A stretch of DNA of 64,000 nt, taken from assembly GCA_001899315.1 (NCBI GenBank), contig MOYA01000001.1, positions 807,105 through 871,104 on the forward strand, written 5' to 3'. Made by a program: the position numbers and the translations under genes. Shown one piece after another: positions 28,878 to 36,962 of the stretch (positions are counted from its first letter, which is position 1; each line of letters opens with the position of its first letter). Below the pieces are notes generated by a model. It saw nothing but the letters and a program-made list of their open reading frames with translations. It had not been told where the DNA came from and made no database searches. The stretch comes from Candidatus Obscuribacter phosphatis. Lineage in GTDB: Bacteria; Cyanobacteriota; Vampirovibrionia; Obscuribacterales; Obscuribacteraceae.

Positions 28878-29477
28878 ATGAGTGAGAATTTGCGCTTTGT
28901 TTTCGGGCTTGGCAATCCCGGTCAACAATATGAAAGAACTCGCCACAATGCTGGCTTTTTATTTATAGATCGCCTGGGCACTACACTCGGTGCTGAGTTT
29001 CGCGATTCGAAAGATTTGGAATGTCAGTACGCCAGAAAGAAGATTGTGAGGGGCGGTCGCAGTCTTGACCTGGTTTTGGTTAAGCCGCTCACCTATATGA
29101 ATCTTTCCGGAATCTGTTTTCAAAAGGTGGTGCGCTTTTTCAAGGGCAAGCCTGAAAACTGCATTGTCGTTCATGACGACGTTAGTTTGCCCCTCGGCAA
29201 ACTGCGCTTTCAATCGGCGGGTGGCGCCGGCGGACAGCATGGCATCGAATCGATAATTGCTGCCTTGGGCGGCAATAAAGGTTTCGATCGCCTTAAAATC
29301 GGCGTTGGACCAGATCCAGGCGGTGATAAGCGGGCTGCTTTTGTGCTTGCCAGACTCTCGGACAGCGAAATTGAGCTTCTTTCGCGGGTGCTTGCTGCGG
29401 GTGAAGAAGGTCTCATGTTGTGGTTAGATAGTGGAATCTTAAAAGCTGCCAATGATCTAAATGGTTTGTCATTTTAG
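28878..29477 (+). CDS. pth: Peptidyl-tRNA hydrolase
   Basis: 199 residues. It has F-G-L-G-N-P-G-Q-Q-Y near the start, the catalytic histidine in R-T-R-H-N-A-G-F, the K-P-L-T-Y-M-N-L-S-G segment and V-V-H-D-D-V-S-L-P-L-G. It recycles peptidyl-tRNAs released early from the ribosome. It is divergent from gcvPA with 80 bases between the starts, and precedes the long leader of the respiratory gene cluster. Confidence 0.94.
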   Translation: MSENLRFVFGLGNPGQQYERTRHNAGFLFIDRLGTTLGAEFRDSKDLECQYARKKIVRGGRSLDLVLVKPLTYMNLSGICFQKVVRFFKGKPENCIVVHDDVSLPLGKLRFQSAGGAGGQHGIESIIAALGGNKGFDRLKIGVGPDPGGDKRAAFVLARLSDSEIELLSRVLAAGEEGLMLWLDSGILKAANDLNGLSF

Positions 29478-29931
29478 AAGCTGGTTTTTTTGCCTTTAGT
29501 ATCGAGAGTGGTGCTTGGCAACGGCGAGCAGGCTCAAAAATAATTAATCTGGTTGCCAAATTGGTTTCAAAATCGACCCCGATAACAGTCTGAAATCAGC
29601 ATCCTGACAAGTGATATTTACTTTGCTGGCTGAAGAGCTAGGTCACTCTTCTATGCAGTAGCTATGCAATTGCTCTCCAATCGGTAAGTCGCCCCGTTAA
29701 CGTTTGTATCAAAGAGGTGAGTATCCGCGGGAACCCGCCCAGCCACTGAAATAATTTTTGAGTGAAAACTCATGACCCTAGGGTGGGGAATGGGTGATGT
29801 CAGTAGCCTAGAATCTCTTCTGAGTTCTAGTTTTAAGCCTCAACTTTGAATCACTTTCAAGTTTGCTTCAAATTTGGTTCGAATTCGGTTCTCAGAAATG
29901 GCTTGAATCCCTCTAAAAGGAAATTCGTTAA
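29478..29931 (+). promoter_or_regulatory. 454-bp leader of the respiratory cluster with several hairpins
   Basis: No ORF of note. Three small stems can be read: GCGGG-AA-CCCGC (29727-29738), TGAGT-GAAA-ACTCA (29759-29772) and CTAGAA/TTCTAG (29808-29830). The last is followed by TTTTAAG, which could act as a weak terminator. A GAGGTGAGTATCC segment with a nearby GCCACTG slightly recalls a cobalamin riboswitch core, but the B12 box is not found. TTGAA-N5-TTCAA at about 29847 is a weak FNR/CRP-like palindrome. AAAGGA about ten bases before the GTG of ccoN is its ribosome-binding site. Confidence 0.45.
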
Positions 29932-31344
29932 GTGAGCAGTTTGGCACAAACCAGTTTGCTGGATCGGTTCTTTAGCCCGAAGGAAGGTAGCGCTAGCCGC
30001 AATTTCTTCCTTTCTGCGCTGTGGTGGTCGCTTCTCGGTATGGGAGCGGGAATGCTGGCGGCATCGGAATTTTCCATGCCCGACCTGATTCGCAACGTAC
30101 CGCAGTTGTCGATGCCTCACCTGCGTATGTGGCACGTCAATGCAGTTGCGGTTGGATGGCTGTCGATGGGTTATGTCGGCTCCATGTTCCACATGATTCC
30201 GACGCTTTGCAAAAACAAGCTTTACAGCGAGCGTCTGGGCAATTTCACCATGTGGGCTTGGAACCTGGTCATGACCGGTGCCTTCTGTACCTTGCTCAAC
30301 GGCAATACAGAAGGTCGTGAATATGCCGAGCTCGGTGCCATTCTCGATACTCTCGTTGTTGTGGGACTGGTGCTCACAGCTTTCAACCTATATATGACCA
30401 TCGTCAACCGTAAAGTGAAGAAGCTCTATGTGAGCCTTTGGTACTTCCTCGGTTCGCTCTTCTGGTTCCCTCTGGTCTGGGTTATCGGTCAACGTACCTT
30501 CGTTTCGCTACCCGGTCTTAATGACGCCATCATCGGTTGGTTCTACGGACACAATATTCTCGGTATGTGGTTCACCACCGTCGGTGTCGGTATGATGTAT
30601 TACCTAATTCCGCGATACACCAAAGCCCCTCTATATAGTCATGGTCTTTCCATGTTGGGCTTCTGGGGTATCGCTCTTTTCTATGCCCCTACCGGCACTC
30701 ACCACATCACTCAGTCGCCGGTACCGGAGTGGCTGAAGGCTATTGCCATCATTTCGTCAATCTTCCTTCTCGTTCCTGTGTTCACCGTTCTCACCAACTT
30801 CTTCATGTCGATGAAAGGTAAGTGGGGTCAGGTGGTCACTGATATGCCCTTGCGCTTCGCCGTTACATCTTGCATGTTCTACTTGGTCACTTGCACCCAG
30901 GGACCCTTCCAAGCTACTCGTTGGGTTAACTGGTATCTGCACTTCACCCAGTGGGTTGTCGGACACGCTCACTTGGCACTGCTCGGTACTTTCTCCTTCA
31001 TCCTCACCTCGGCTTTCTATTACAGTATGCCGAGATTGACCGGCAAGCAATGGCACTCCGAAGGCTTGATTCGCGCTCACTACTGGCTCAAGTTCTTGGG
31101 CTTCTTGCTGATGATGACTTCACTGACTACCGCCGGCTTGATTCAGTCTGCCGGTTGGGCGATGGGTATGCCTGTCGACCAGTGGGGCTTGCAGATCAGA
31201 CCTTACTGGTATCTGCGTACAGTGAGCGGCATCATGATCGTTCTGGGTCAAGCACTTTTTGCCTACAACGTCTACAAAACGCTATACACAAAGCCCAGTC
31301 TGGCTGATAGAAAAGCCAAGGCGGCTCGGGAGGTCAAAGTCTAA
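29932..31344 (+). CDS. ccoN: cbb3-type (C-family) cytochrome c oxidase subunit I
   Basis: 470 residues, about 12 membrane helices, close to the usual CcoN length. It is the catalytic haem-copper subunit that reduces oxygen. Low-spin haem and CuB ligands can be placed: H-V-N-A-V near residue 67, W-F-Y-G-H-N-I-L-G near 206, T-G-T-H-H-I near 265 and G-H-A-H-L-A-L-L-G near 345. The active-site tyrosine of the C family is expected in the Y-Y-L-I-P-R-Y region. Start GTG at 29932. The last base of its stop is the first of the ccoO start, so translation is coupled. First gene of the respiratory supercluster. Confidence 0.93.
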   Translation: MSSLAQTSLLDRFFSPKEGSASRNFFLSALWWSLLGMGAGMLAASEFSMPDLIRNVPQLSMPHLRMWHVNAVAVGWLSMGYVGSMFHMIPTLCKNKLYSERLGNFTMWAWNLVMTGAFCTLLNGNTEGREYAELGAILDTLVVVGLVLTAFNLYMTIVNRKVKKLYVSLWYFLGSLFWFPLVWVIGQRTFVSLPGLNDAIIGWFYGHNILGMWFTTVGVGMMYYLIPRYTKAPLYSHGLSMLGFWGIALFYAPTGTHHITQSPVPEWLKAIAIISSIFLLVPVFTVLTNFFMSMKGKWGQVVTDMPLRFAVTSCMFYLVTCTQGPFQATRWVNWYLHFTQWVVGHAHLALLGTFSFILTSAFYYSMPRLTGKQWHSEGLIRAHYWLKFLGFLLMMTSLTTAGLIQSAGWAMGMPVDQWGLQIRPYWYLRTVSGIMIVLGQALFAYNVYKTLYTKPSLADRKAKAAREVKV

Positions 31345-32288
31345 TGTACGGTTACAGGCTTGGTGCAATAGGTATTGTCACCACCTTCTTCATCATCATT
31401 TTCTCGACAGTGCTTATGCCGATGGTACTTTTCCAACCTAAGGCGAGCGGTCGTGGAAACGACTACAAGGCTATCGACCCTAAAATCGCCGATGCTGAAC
31501 GCGGTCGCAAAATCTATGTAAGAGAAGGTTGCTTCTATTGCCATACACAGTTCACTCGTATCCAAGACAGAGGCTATGGTCCTCTTGTTAAAGAAGGCGA
31601 CTATGTGTTTGAGACTCCGCACCAGTTGGGCACTGCCCGTACTGGTCCCGACCTCACCAACGAAGGTGGAAGATTCCCCTCCGAATGGCAAAAAGCACAC
31701 TTGATTGCACCCCGTGTGGTCAAGCCCGGCTCAATCATGCCCAGCTTCAGCTATCTATCTGAAGAAGATATGAATGACTTGGTCGCTTACATTCAGACCT
31801 TGGGTAACAAGCGTACAGTCACTACCTTTGTGCAAGCTCCCGACGAGTATCTGCTCACCACCCCACAAGGTCGTGGTCTAGCCGCTCGTAAGAGTGTCGA
31901 TACCAATTCTGATGCAGCCGCCAACGCCGGTCGCGGTATTTATACTCAGAACTGCGCTGCCTGCCACGGTCTCGAAGGTCGCGGCAATGGTCCTAACGCA
32001 ATCACTCTTGAGAAAAAGCCGCCGAACCTCACCCGCGACTACTACAAACAATATCCTGATGAGTTCTGGTACTACCGAATTTCTGAAGGTGTAGTCGGTA
32101 CCCGCATGCCCCGCTTCCAAGAAATTCTTTCTGAAGAGCAGCGCTGGTATCTGGTTGCCTACCTCAAGACTCTTCCCAAAGAGCACGAAGAGACCGTGGA
32201 TAGTCTCGATGACCTGAACGTTGCCGAGCCCATCCATCTGCCTAGACTGACTAGACAGCAATGGGAACCGCACCACGGTAAGGAATAG
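31344..32288 (+). CDS. ccoO: CcoO fused to an additional c-type cytochrome domain
   Basis: 314 residues. Residues 1-155 are CcoO-like: a membrane anchor helix (about 5-27), then E-G-C-F-Y-C-H-T-Q-F with the haem c site, the V-F-E-T-P-H-Q-L-G-T-A-R-T-G-P-D-L segment and the axial methionine in S-I-M-P-S-F. Residues 200-290 form a second cytochrome c domain with N-C-A-A-C-H-G and a later R-M-P-R-F methionine. Ordinary CcoO has only one haem, so this is a fusion that may replace part of CcoP. Both haems would lie outside the cytoplasmic membrane and pass electrons to CcoN. Confidence 0.9.
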   Translation: MYGYRLGAIGIVTTFFIIIFSTVLMPMVLFQPKASGRGNDYKAIDPKIADAERGRKIYVREGCFYCHTQFTRIQDRGYGPLVKEGDYVFETPHQLGTARTGPDLTNEGGRFPSEWQKAHLIAPRVVKPGSIMPSFSYLSEEDMNDLVAYIQTLGNKRTVTTFVQAPDEYLLTTPQGRGLAARKSVDTNSDAAANAGRGIYTQNCAACHGLEGRGNGPNAITLEKKPPNLTRDYYKQYPDEFWYYRISEGVVGTRMPRFQEILSEEQRWYLVAYLKTLPKEHEETVDSLDDLNVAEPIHLPRLTRQQWEPHHGKE

Positions 32289-32341
32289 ATAGAAGTTCTA
32301 ATCGTCTGATTCAGAAATTCAAACTAAATGGAGTCATAACC

Positions 32342-32590
32342 ATGTGCCCAAACTGCGTACTCAATCAAGCCGCCCTCGGAACCGGAATCTATATTGCTTT
32401 CGGCATCTGCGGAGTCTTCTTTCTGATTGCCATGGTGGGCATATGGTGGGCTTTCCGTAATGGTGAGTTTGAAGACCTCGAATCGGTCAAGTTCGATATG
32501 CTTGACGACGGTGAAGATGAACTTTTGAGCAGAAAGGCTCGTGAAGCGGTGGAAAGACACCGCGCCATGCAAGCTTCGGGTGAAGCCTAA
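32342..32590 (+). CDS. ccoS: CcoS-like cbb3 oxidase assembly protein
   Basis: 82 residues. One membrane helix (about 13-37) is followed by W-W-A-F-R-N-G-E-F-E-D-L-E and an acidic D-D-G-E-D-E tail, close to the W-A-x-x-x-G-x-F-D-D-L pattern of CcoS. CcoS helps insert cofactors into cbb3 oxidase. The C-terminal 25 residues are longer than in typical CcoS and charged. The N-terminus carries C-P-N-C, which is unusual. A GGAGTCATAACC leader precedes the ATG. Its place inside the oxidase operon supports the call. Confidence 0.75.
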   Translation: MCPNCVLNQAALGTGIYIAFGICGVFFLIAMVGIWWAFRNGEFEDLESVKFDMLDDGEDELLSRKAREAVERHRAMQASGEA

Positions 32591-32632
32591 GCTATCGAAT
32601 TAAGAGCTACGAAAGAGAATAGGTGAAAGCAA

Positions 32633-32788
32633 ATGGCTGAAGAAGTCAAAAACACAGAAGAAGAGCACTACGAAGTAGTCTCCGAGTATCGAATCGGAGA
32701 AGGAGCGCCGCCGCCCTTCCTGGTCATCAGTTTCATTCTTATCTTTATATACGCAGCAGTATCCTGGATTCCCTTCTTTGGTTATTAA
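32633..32788 (+). CDS. Small one-helix membrane protein (CcoP N-terminal/CcoQ-like)
   Basis: 51 residues, ATG at 32633. A charged N-terminal third (E-E-E-H-Y-E) is followed by G-A-P-P-P-F and one hydrophobic helix (about 29-47). In CcoP proteins a similar P-P-x-hydrophobic helix anchors the dihaem part. Here the anchor may be a separate peptide while the dihaem part is the lipoprotein encoded next. An alternative is a CcoQ/CcoH-type accessory subunit. The position between ccoS and the dihaem cytochrome gene supports a structural role in the oxidase. Confidence 0.65.
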   Translation: MAEEVKNTEEEHYEVVSEYRIGEGAPPPFLVISFILIFIYAAVSWIPFFGY

Positions 32789-32795
32789 TAGGCAG

Positions 32796-33662
32796 ATGGC
32801 ACTTACTAAGGAAAATAAGTTGATTTCTCGACTCACATCGCCACAGGCGGTCAAAAGGGCACTGACCCTGGTTCTCTCGCTTTCGCTCTTTCCGGTTGTC
32901 AGCGCTCTATCTGGATGCTCGGACAGTCAGGTTAATGTAAAAGCCGATAGCGCCTTGGTTTCGACCAAAGCCACCGAAGGCAGTCACGAGCCAATCTGGC
33001 CAAACGATGACCCCTCTATTCCAGACGGCAAAGGTATCTATGAGAAGCAAAATTGCGCCTCATGCCACGGTGCCGATGGCAAGCCTGTGGAAGGCAAGAG
33101 CAAGATAGATTTCTCCGACAAAGCTTGGGCTCGCAAGCAGAAGCCGGTTGAGCAGTATGACTTCATCACTTTCGGTAAGAAAGCCGGTGAGACGGTTGAG
33201 CACCCTGTGGTGCGCGACAAGCTTCGCCCGAGCGAAATCTGGAACTTGGTCTTTTATGTGCGTTCGCTCTCGACACCTCCCTTGACTGATGCCGAGATAG
33301 CCGAACTAGACCCGGTCTTTGGTGCAAACTGTGCTGTTTGCCACGGCAAGAAGGGCTACGGTAATGGTCCTCTTATGAAAGCCAATACCCTGCAACCTTT
33401 GCCTGCCAACTTCCAATCTTTCCCTCGCTTCTATGACCGCGACGATGAGACCCTCTGGGACCACATCGCCAACGGTATCAAGTGGGAAGGCATGCCTAAT
33501 TTCTTAGGCAAAGAAGACAGACGTAACAAGGCTAAATTTGATGAGCCTTATATCTGGCGCATGGTCGGTTATATTCGCCACTTCCATGAAAGCAACAAAA
33601 CCGAGATAGCCACTCGTGAAGCAGCTAAGAAAGAAGCGGCAGAAGAAGCAAAATCTCACTAG
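32796..33662 (+). CDS. Dihaem cytochrome c lipoprotein (CcoP-like)
   Basis: 288 residues from the ATG at 32796. A signal peptide ends in a lipobox L-S-G-C (about residues 38-41), so the protein should be lipid-anchored outside the inner membrane. Two cytochrome c domains follow, with C-A-S-C-H-G (about 88-93) and C-A-V-C-H-G (about 179-184); candidate axial methionine G-M-P-N-F lies near 235. It would take the role of CcoP, bringing electrons to the oxidase, or of cytochrome c1, taking them from the Rieske protein, since no other c1 gene is present. A Lys/Ala/Glu-rich tail ends the protein. Confidence 0.85.
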   Translation: MALTKENKLISRLTSPQAVKRALTLVLSLSLFPVVSALSGCSDSQVNVKADSALVSTKATEGSHEPIWPNDDPSIPDGKGIYEKQNCASCHGADGKPVEGKSKIDFSDKAWARKQKPVEQYDFITFGKKAGETVEHPVVRDKLRPSEIWNLVFYVRSLSTPPLTDAEIAELDPVFGANCAVCHGKKGYGNGPLMKANTLQPLPANFQSFPRFYDRDDETLWDHIANGIKWEGMPNFLGKEDRRNKAKFDEPYIWRMVGYIRHFHESNKTEIATREAAKKEAAEEAKSH

Positions 33663-33708
33663 AATATTGAAGAACAAAAGCTAAAGGGACAAATACAGGT
33701 AGAGAAAA

Positions 33709-34278
33709 ATGACAGACGGCGTCAAACGAAGAGCCTTACTGAAGACGGTGGCAGCACTGCCCTTAGCCCTTACATTCGGGCTTTTGGCATCGCCTTTCTT
33801 GCGCATACTTTTGCCGACAAGAAGACCTCTCGATGTGCTCGGTGAATCAGATCAGCCCCTGGCTGAGCCCCCGATTCCTACATTTACCGACAAAGACTTC
33901 CCCAAAGATTGGACATGCTTGCCATTCATGTTTAACCAGAAGTATCTGGAATATAACCCTGAAGGCAAGGAAGTTCGCAAAATCCCCGGCTTCATCGTCA
34001 AATTGCCGAATGGCGATGTTGTTGCCTACAGCCGCATTTGTCCTCACCTTGGCTGTATCTTCAACTTCGTCGAAGATCCGGATGAATGCGCTAAGGGTTA
34101 CAACTTCAAACCCAATGGTCCGGTGTTTGCCTGCCCGTGCCATTTGAGCGTTTACGACATTGCCCAGGCTGGAAAAGTGGTGAGCGGTCCCGCTCCTCGT
34201 CCTCCGAGAAAATTCGAAGTGAAGAAAGAAGGGGACAGCTACAAGGTGGTCGCATTGGAGGCTGGTTCAATTGCCTAG
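33709..34278 (+). CDS. Rieske [2Fe-2S] protein of a bc-type complex
   Basis: 189 residues. The N-terminus has K-R-R-A-L-L-K-T and a hydrophobic helix, a Tat-like signal anchor as usual for Rieske proteins. The cluster is held by C-P-H-L-G-C (about residues 111-116) and C-P-C-H-L-S (about 143-148), each giving one Cys and one His ligand plus the disulphide pair. The usual G after C-P-C-H is L here, which could shift the redox potential. A long insertion lies between the two ligand boxes. Its stop overlaps the cytochrome b start by eight bases, so the two are translationally coupled. Confidence 0.9.
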   Translation: MTDGVKRRALLKTVAALPLALTFGLLASPFLRILLPTRRPLDVLGESDQPLAEPPIPTFTDKDFPKDWTCLPFMFNQKYLEYNPEGKEVRKIPGFIVKLPNGDVVAYSRICPHLGCIFNFVEDPDECAKGYNFKPNGPVFACPCHLSVYDIAQAGKVVSGPAPRPPRKFEVKKEGDSYKVVALEAGSIA

Positions 34279-36172
34279 TACAACTAACGACAGAAGTCTT
34301 GAAGGCGTCCTCACTTCGGTTGGGGACTGGCTTAAGATACGCATAAAGAACATCGATATCTTCGATGAGCATCACCAGGAAGAAGCAAAGACGAATCCCT
34401 TTTATGCTCTGGGACCGATCTTTTATCTAGTCTGGTTTACGGTCATGGCAACCGGTTTGCTTTTGATCATGTGGTATGTGCCCACAAAGTCTGCCGCCTT
34501 TGATTCCATCCTTAATATTCAGAATGGTATTCCGATGGGCGCCCTAATCAGGGGGATGCACAAATACGGTGCAGACGCCATGATTATCGCTGCCACAATG
34601 CGTCTCTATCGCATGTTTATTATGGCGGACTTCAAGCCTTCCAAAGAATTCAACATCATCATCGCCCTTATTACTCTGCTTCTAGCAATGTACTCCGGTC
34701 TGACCGGCTACCTCCTGATCTGGAACCAGAGGGCATTCTGGGCGACAAAGGTGTTCGCTACCTTCCCGACCTATATGGACCAATTTGCTGTGATGGGCGA
34801 TTACTATTTGCCCCTCTACAAATCACTGCACTTAGGTTGGAACACAGCCGAAGTGCTACTCGGCGGTGGTGCCGCCATCACGCAGAATACAATCACCCGA
34901 TTCTTCTCTCTGCACTTGGCTTTCTCTCTTATCCCGCTCATTCTTGTCGAACTCTACTTCTACAAGAATGCTTATAAGAGAATCCCGCTTAACTGGATCA
35001 AACGCAGCATCATTCTATTGATGCTCGCCTTCGTTGCCATCGCTCTGCCGGCGGCTCAAGGCTCTCGGTCTGATCCGGATGTCACCCCTCTGCCGATTTT
35101 GTCCGACTGGTACTTCCTTGGCTTGTATCAGATGTACAAATATCTAGAGCCGGTTGTTGCCACCTACATAACCCTAGTCATTCCGCTATCAGTGTTTGCT
35201 TTGCCTTTCATGGACAGCTATATCACTGGTCCCGAGAAAGACATAATGAAGCGTCCTTTCATGCTGATGATGACCTTCATGGGTTTTGTTTGCTGGATAG
35301 TGTTCTCGGTATTGATTATCGTCAACATCGCCAACATTCACACCGACCCGCCCTATTGGAGATCTTTCCTCTATCTGACAATTGACATCGGCATCATCTG
35401 GCAGCTCTATCTCATCTCTACAAACAAAGATTTGAAATGGAAAGCTAAACAGACCGTTGCCTGCGCCATCATGTTAGGTCTGGCTCTGGTTCAGTGTTTT
35501 TGGTCATGGGTCTATGACTACATGGCTAAGACCGAAATGTTCATCGACCCGCTTGGCCATGCTGCTCTATATAGTCTTGGTCGCGGAGCGATGGGTGATT
35601 CGGCTGAGCAAGTGGAAACACTGGTGCGTAAGATGCACCCGCCATCTGGCGAGAAGCCTGTCAACCAAGAATACTGGAACCTGCATGTGCTACTCGACCC
35701 GGGCTATATGGCACGCATCGGCAGCCCTGCCGGCAAGGAAGATCTAGAAGCGCTGAAGAAACTTTGCGTCGAAACCAAGACACCTCTCGATTTCGTAGTC
35801 AAAGCCATTCCCACCTTCGAAACTCCAATGGGTCAAAATGGTGCCTTCCTTATCAATGAGAACGGCAAGAAAGTAAGCATGCTCTCTGATAAAGAGAAGG
35901 GTGCCCACCCGACCTATCACGGTCTTGTCGACTTCATGGTCAACAACCGTTGGTGCTGGGACTATTGCACTCTCGTCGACAGAATGAAGGGTGGAGTAGT
36001 GAAAGGCTATCCGATGAGTGTGCCTGACGTTGATTGGTACTGGATCATTGGTGGCATTGTCTCTGCAGTTTATGCTGCCTTCGTTATGGTGCAGTGCAAA
36101 CAAGCGCAGTCTCAAGCCGAGCCGCCCAAGCCGCAGCCCGAGCCAAAACCGGCGCCAGCCTCTGGTAGCTAG
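34271..36172 (+). CDS. Long cytochrome b lacking both bH haem histidines
   Basis: 633 residues from a TTG start inside the Rieske stop region. The N-terminal part is cytochrome b-like, followed by helices of the subunit IV part and a C-terminal extension of about 200 residues with a last helix and a Pro/Gln/Glu tail. In helix B the first ligand is His97, but the partner 14 residues later is Arg111. In helix D His215 is present, but 14 residues later stands Tyr229. So the pair for the outer (bL) haem is kept and the pair for the inner (bH) haem is lost. The Qo motif P-E-W-Y reads S-D-W-Y. It may work only as partner of the second cytochrome b. Confidence 0.9.
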   Translation: MPSTTNDRSLEGVLTSVGDWLKIRIKNIDIFDEHHQEEAKTNPFYALGPIFYLVWFTVMATGLLLIMWYVPTKSAAFDSILNIQNGIPMGALIRGMHKYGADAMIIAATMRLYRMFIMADFKPSKEFNIIIALITLLLAMYSGLTGYLLIWNQRAFWATKVFATFPTYMDQFAVMGDYYLPLYKSLHLGWNTAEVLLGGGAAITQNTITRFFSLHLAFSLIPLILVELYFYKNAYKRIPLNWIKRSIILLMLAFVAIALPAAQGSRSDPDVTPLPILSDWYFLGLYQMYKYLEPVVATYITLVIPLSVFALPFMDSYITGPEKDIMKRPFMLMMTFMGFVCWIVFSVLIIVNIANIHTDPPYWRSFLYLTIDIGIIWQLYLISTNKDLKWKAKQTVACAIMLGLALVQCFWSWVYDYMAKTEMFIDPLGHAALYSLGRGAMGDSAEQVETLVRKMHPPSGEKPVNQEYWNLHVLLDPGYMARIGSPAGKEDLEALKKLCVETKTPLDFVVKAIPTFETPMGQNGAFLINENGKKVSMLSDKEKGAHPTYHGLVDFMVNNRWCWDYCTLVDRMKGGVVKGYPMSVPDVDWYWIIGGIVSAVYAAFVMVQCKQAQSQAEPPKPQPEPKPAPASGS

Positions 36173-36174
36173 TC

Positions 36175-36579
36175 GTGACCTCAGAGAACGAAAGCAATCT
36201 GGATAACGAAAGTAGTAAGGAAAAGAACAAGAAGAAAATGAATTTGAGCGCGGTTCTGAAAGGAAGAAATGCCAACACCGATAAAGTCGGTGCCGGCACC
36301 GCGCCCAAATTCAAAGTTCGCTTCTCTATCAAGTTGTCTGTTTTTGTTCTCGCCACATTAGCTCTTTCCTGGTTTTTCGAAGGATTCAGACAGGTTAATG
36401 AAGCTCCTACCGCCTGGGGACTAGCTCTCCTTTTCGGTGGCACCACCCTGACCATCATTCTGGTTGGTGTCTACGGCTTCTTTATCTATGCTGAGGAGAG
36501 AGCCAAGGGGTCGCCGATTCGCAATATTCCGCTATTTGATCGTTGGTATAGACATTTCACTGAAAAGGGAGATAAGTAA
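36175..36579 (+). CDS. Small membrane protein of the respiratory cluster
   Basis: 134 residues, GTG start three bases behind the cytochrome b stop. The first 45 residues are polar and very rich in Lys, Asn, Ser and Glu. Two hydrophobic helices follow (about 54-70 and 82-103), then a basic C-terminus (F-D-R-W-Y-R-H-F). I do not recognise the family. Its position between the two cytochrome b genes makes an accessory subunit of the bc-like complex likely. Confidence 0.65.
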   Translation: MTSENESNLDNESSKEKNKKKMNLSAVLKGRNANTDKVGAGTAPKFKVRFSIKLSVFVLATLALSWFFEGFRQVNEAPTAWGLALLFGGTTLTIILVGVYGFFIYAEERAKGSPIRNIPLFDRWYRHFTEKGDK

Positions 36580-36583
36580 AGTC

Positions 36584-36937
36584 GTGGGTAAGGGAATAAA
36601 CAGCATCCTCGCCATCGTCGGCGGTGTCCTGTGTGTATTAATCACCCTGGCTATGCCTTGGGCTGAGCTTGGTATGGATGCCTCTTTTCAGAATTGGCCC
36701 GAGTGGTTGAAATGGCTTTCCATCAACCTTAATGTGCCGCTTCCTGATTATGCTCATATGTCCAACTATGCCTCGGAGTGGACAGCGCATCTCAAGAAAG
36801 CCGGTGCTGAGAGCCGTTATGGCGACTATGCCTATGCCTTATTGATGGGCTTAGCCATGTTCGCATCCGCCATTGGTATCGCTGCTGTAGGCAGAGAAGA
36901 AGGCGAAGAAAAAACTGTATTGCCGGTGAAGAAGTAA
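36584..36937 (+). CDS. Small two-helix membrane protein of the respiratory cluster
   Basis: 117 residues from a GTG at 36584, just behind the previous stop. A longer frame opens at 36464 but would overlap the preceding gene by 116 bases, so the later start is preferred. Helices at about 7-25 and 84-103 frame an extracytoplasmic loop of about 55 residues rich in Trp and Tyr (N-W-P-E-W-L-K-W-L). The C-terminus is acidic. No family recognised. Probably an accessory subunit bridging the two unlike cytochrome b proteins. Confidence 0.62.
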   Translation: MGKGINSILAIVGGVLCVLITLAMPWAELGMDASFQNWPEWLKWLSINLNVPLPDYAHMSNYASEWTAHLKKAGAESRYGDYAYALLMGLAMFASAIGIAAVGREEGEEKTVLPVKK

Positions 36938-36962
36938 TTAGTAAAGTTGGGAGATCCTCAAG

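Noticed and set aside
29720-29760. Cobalamin riboswitch in the respiratory leader
   Set aside because: A GGTGAGTATCC...GCCACTG piece looks similar to part of the core, but the B12 box and the other conserved segments are not found. Kept only as a structured leader.
36464-36583. Longer start for the 117-residue membrane protein
   Set aside because: It would overlap the preceding gene by 116 bases. The GTG at 36584 lies directly behind that stop and gives a protein that begins just before its first helix.
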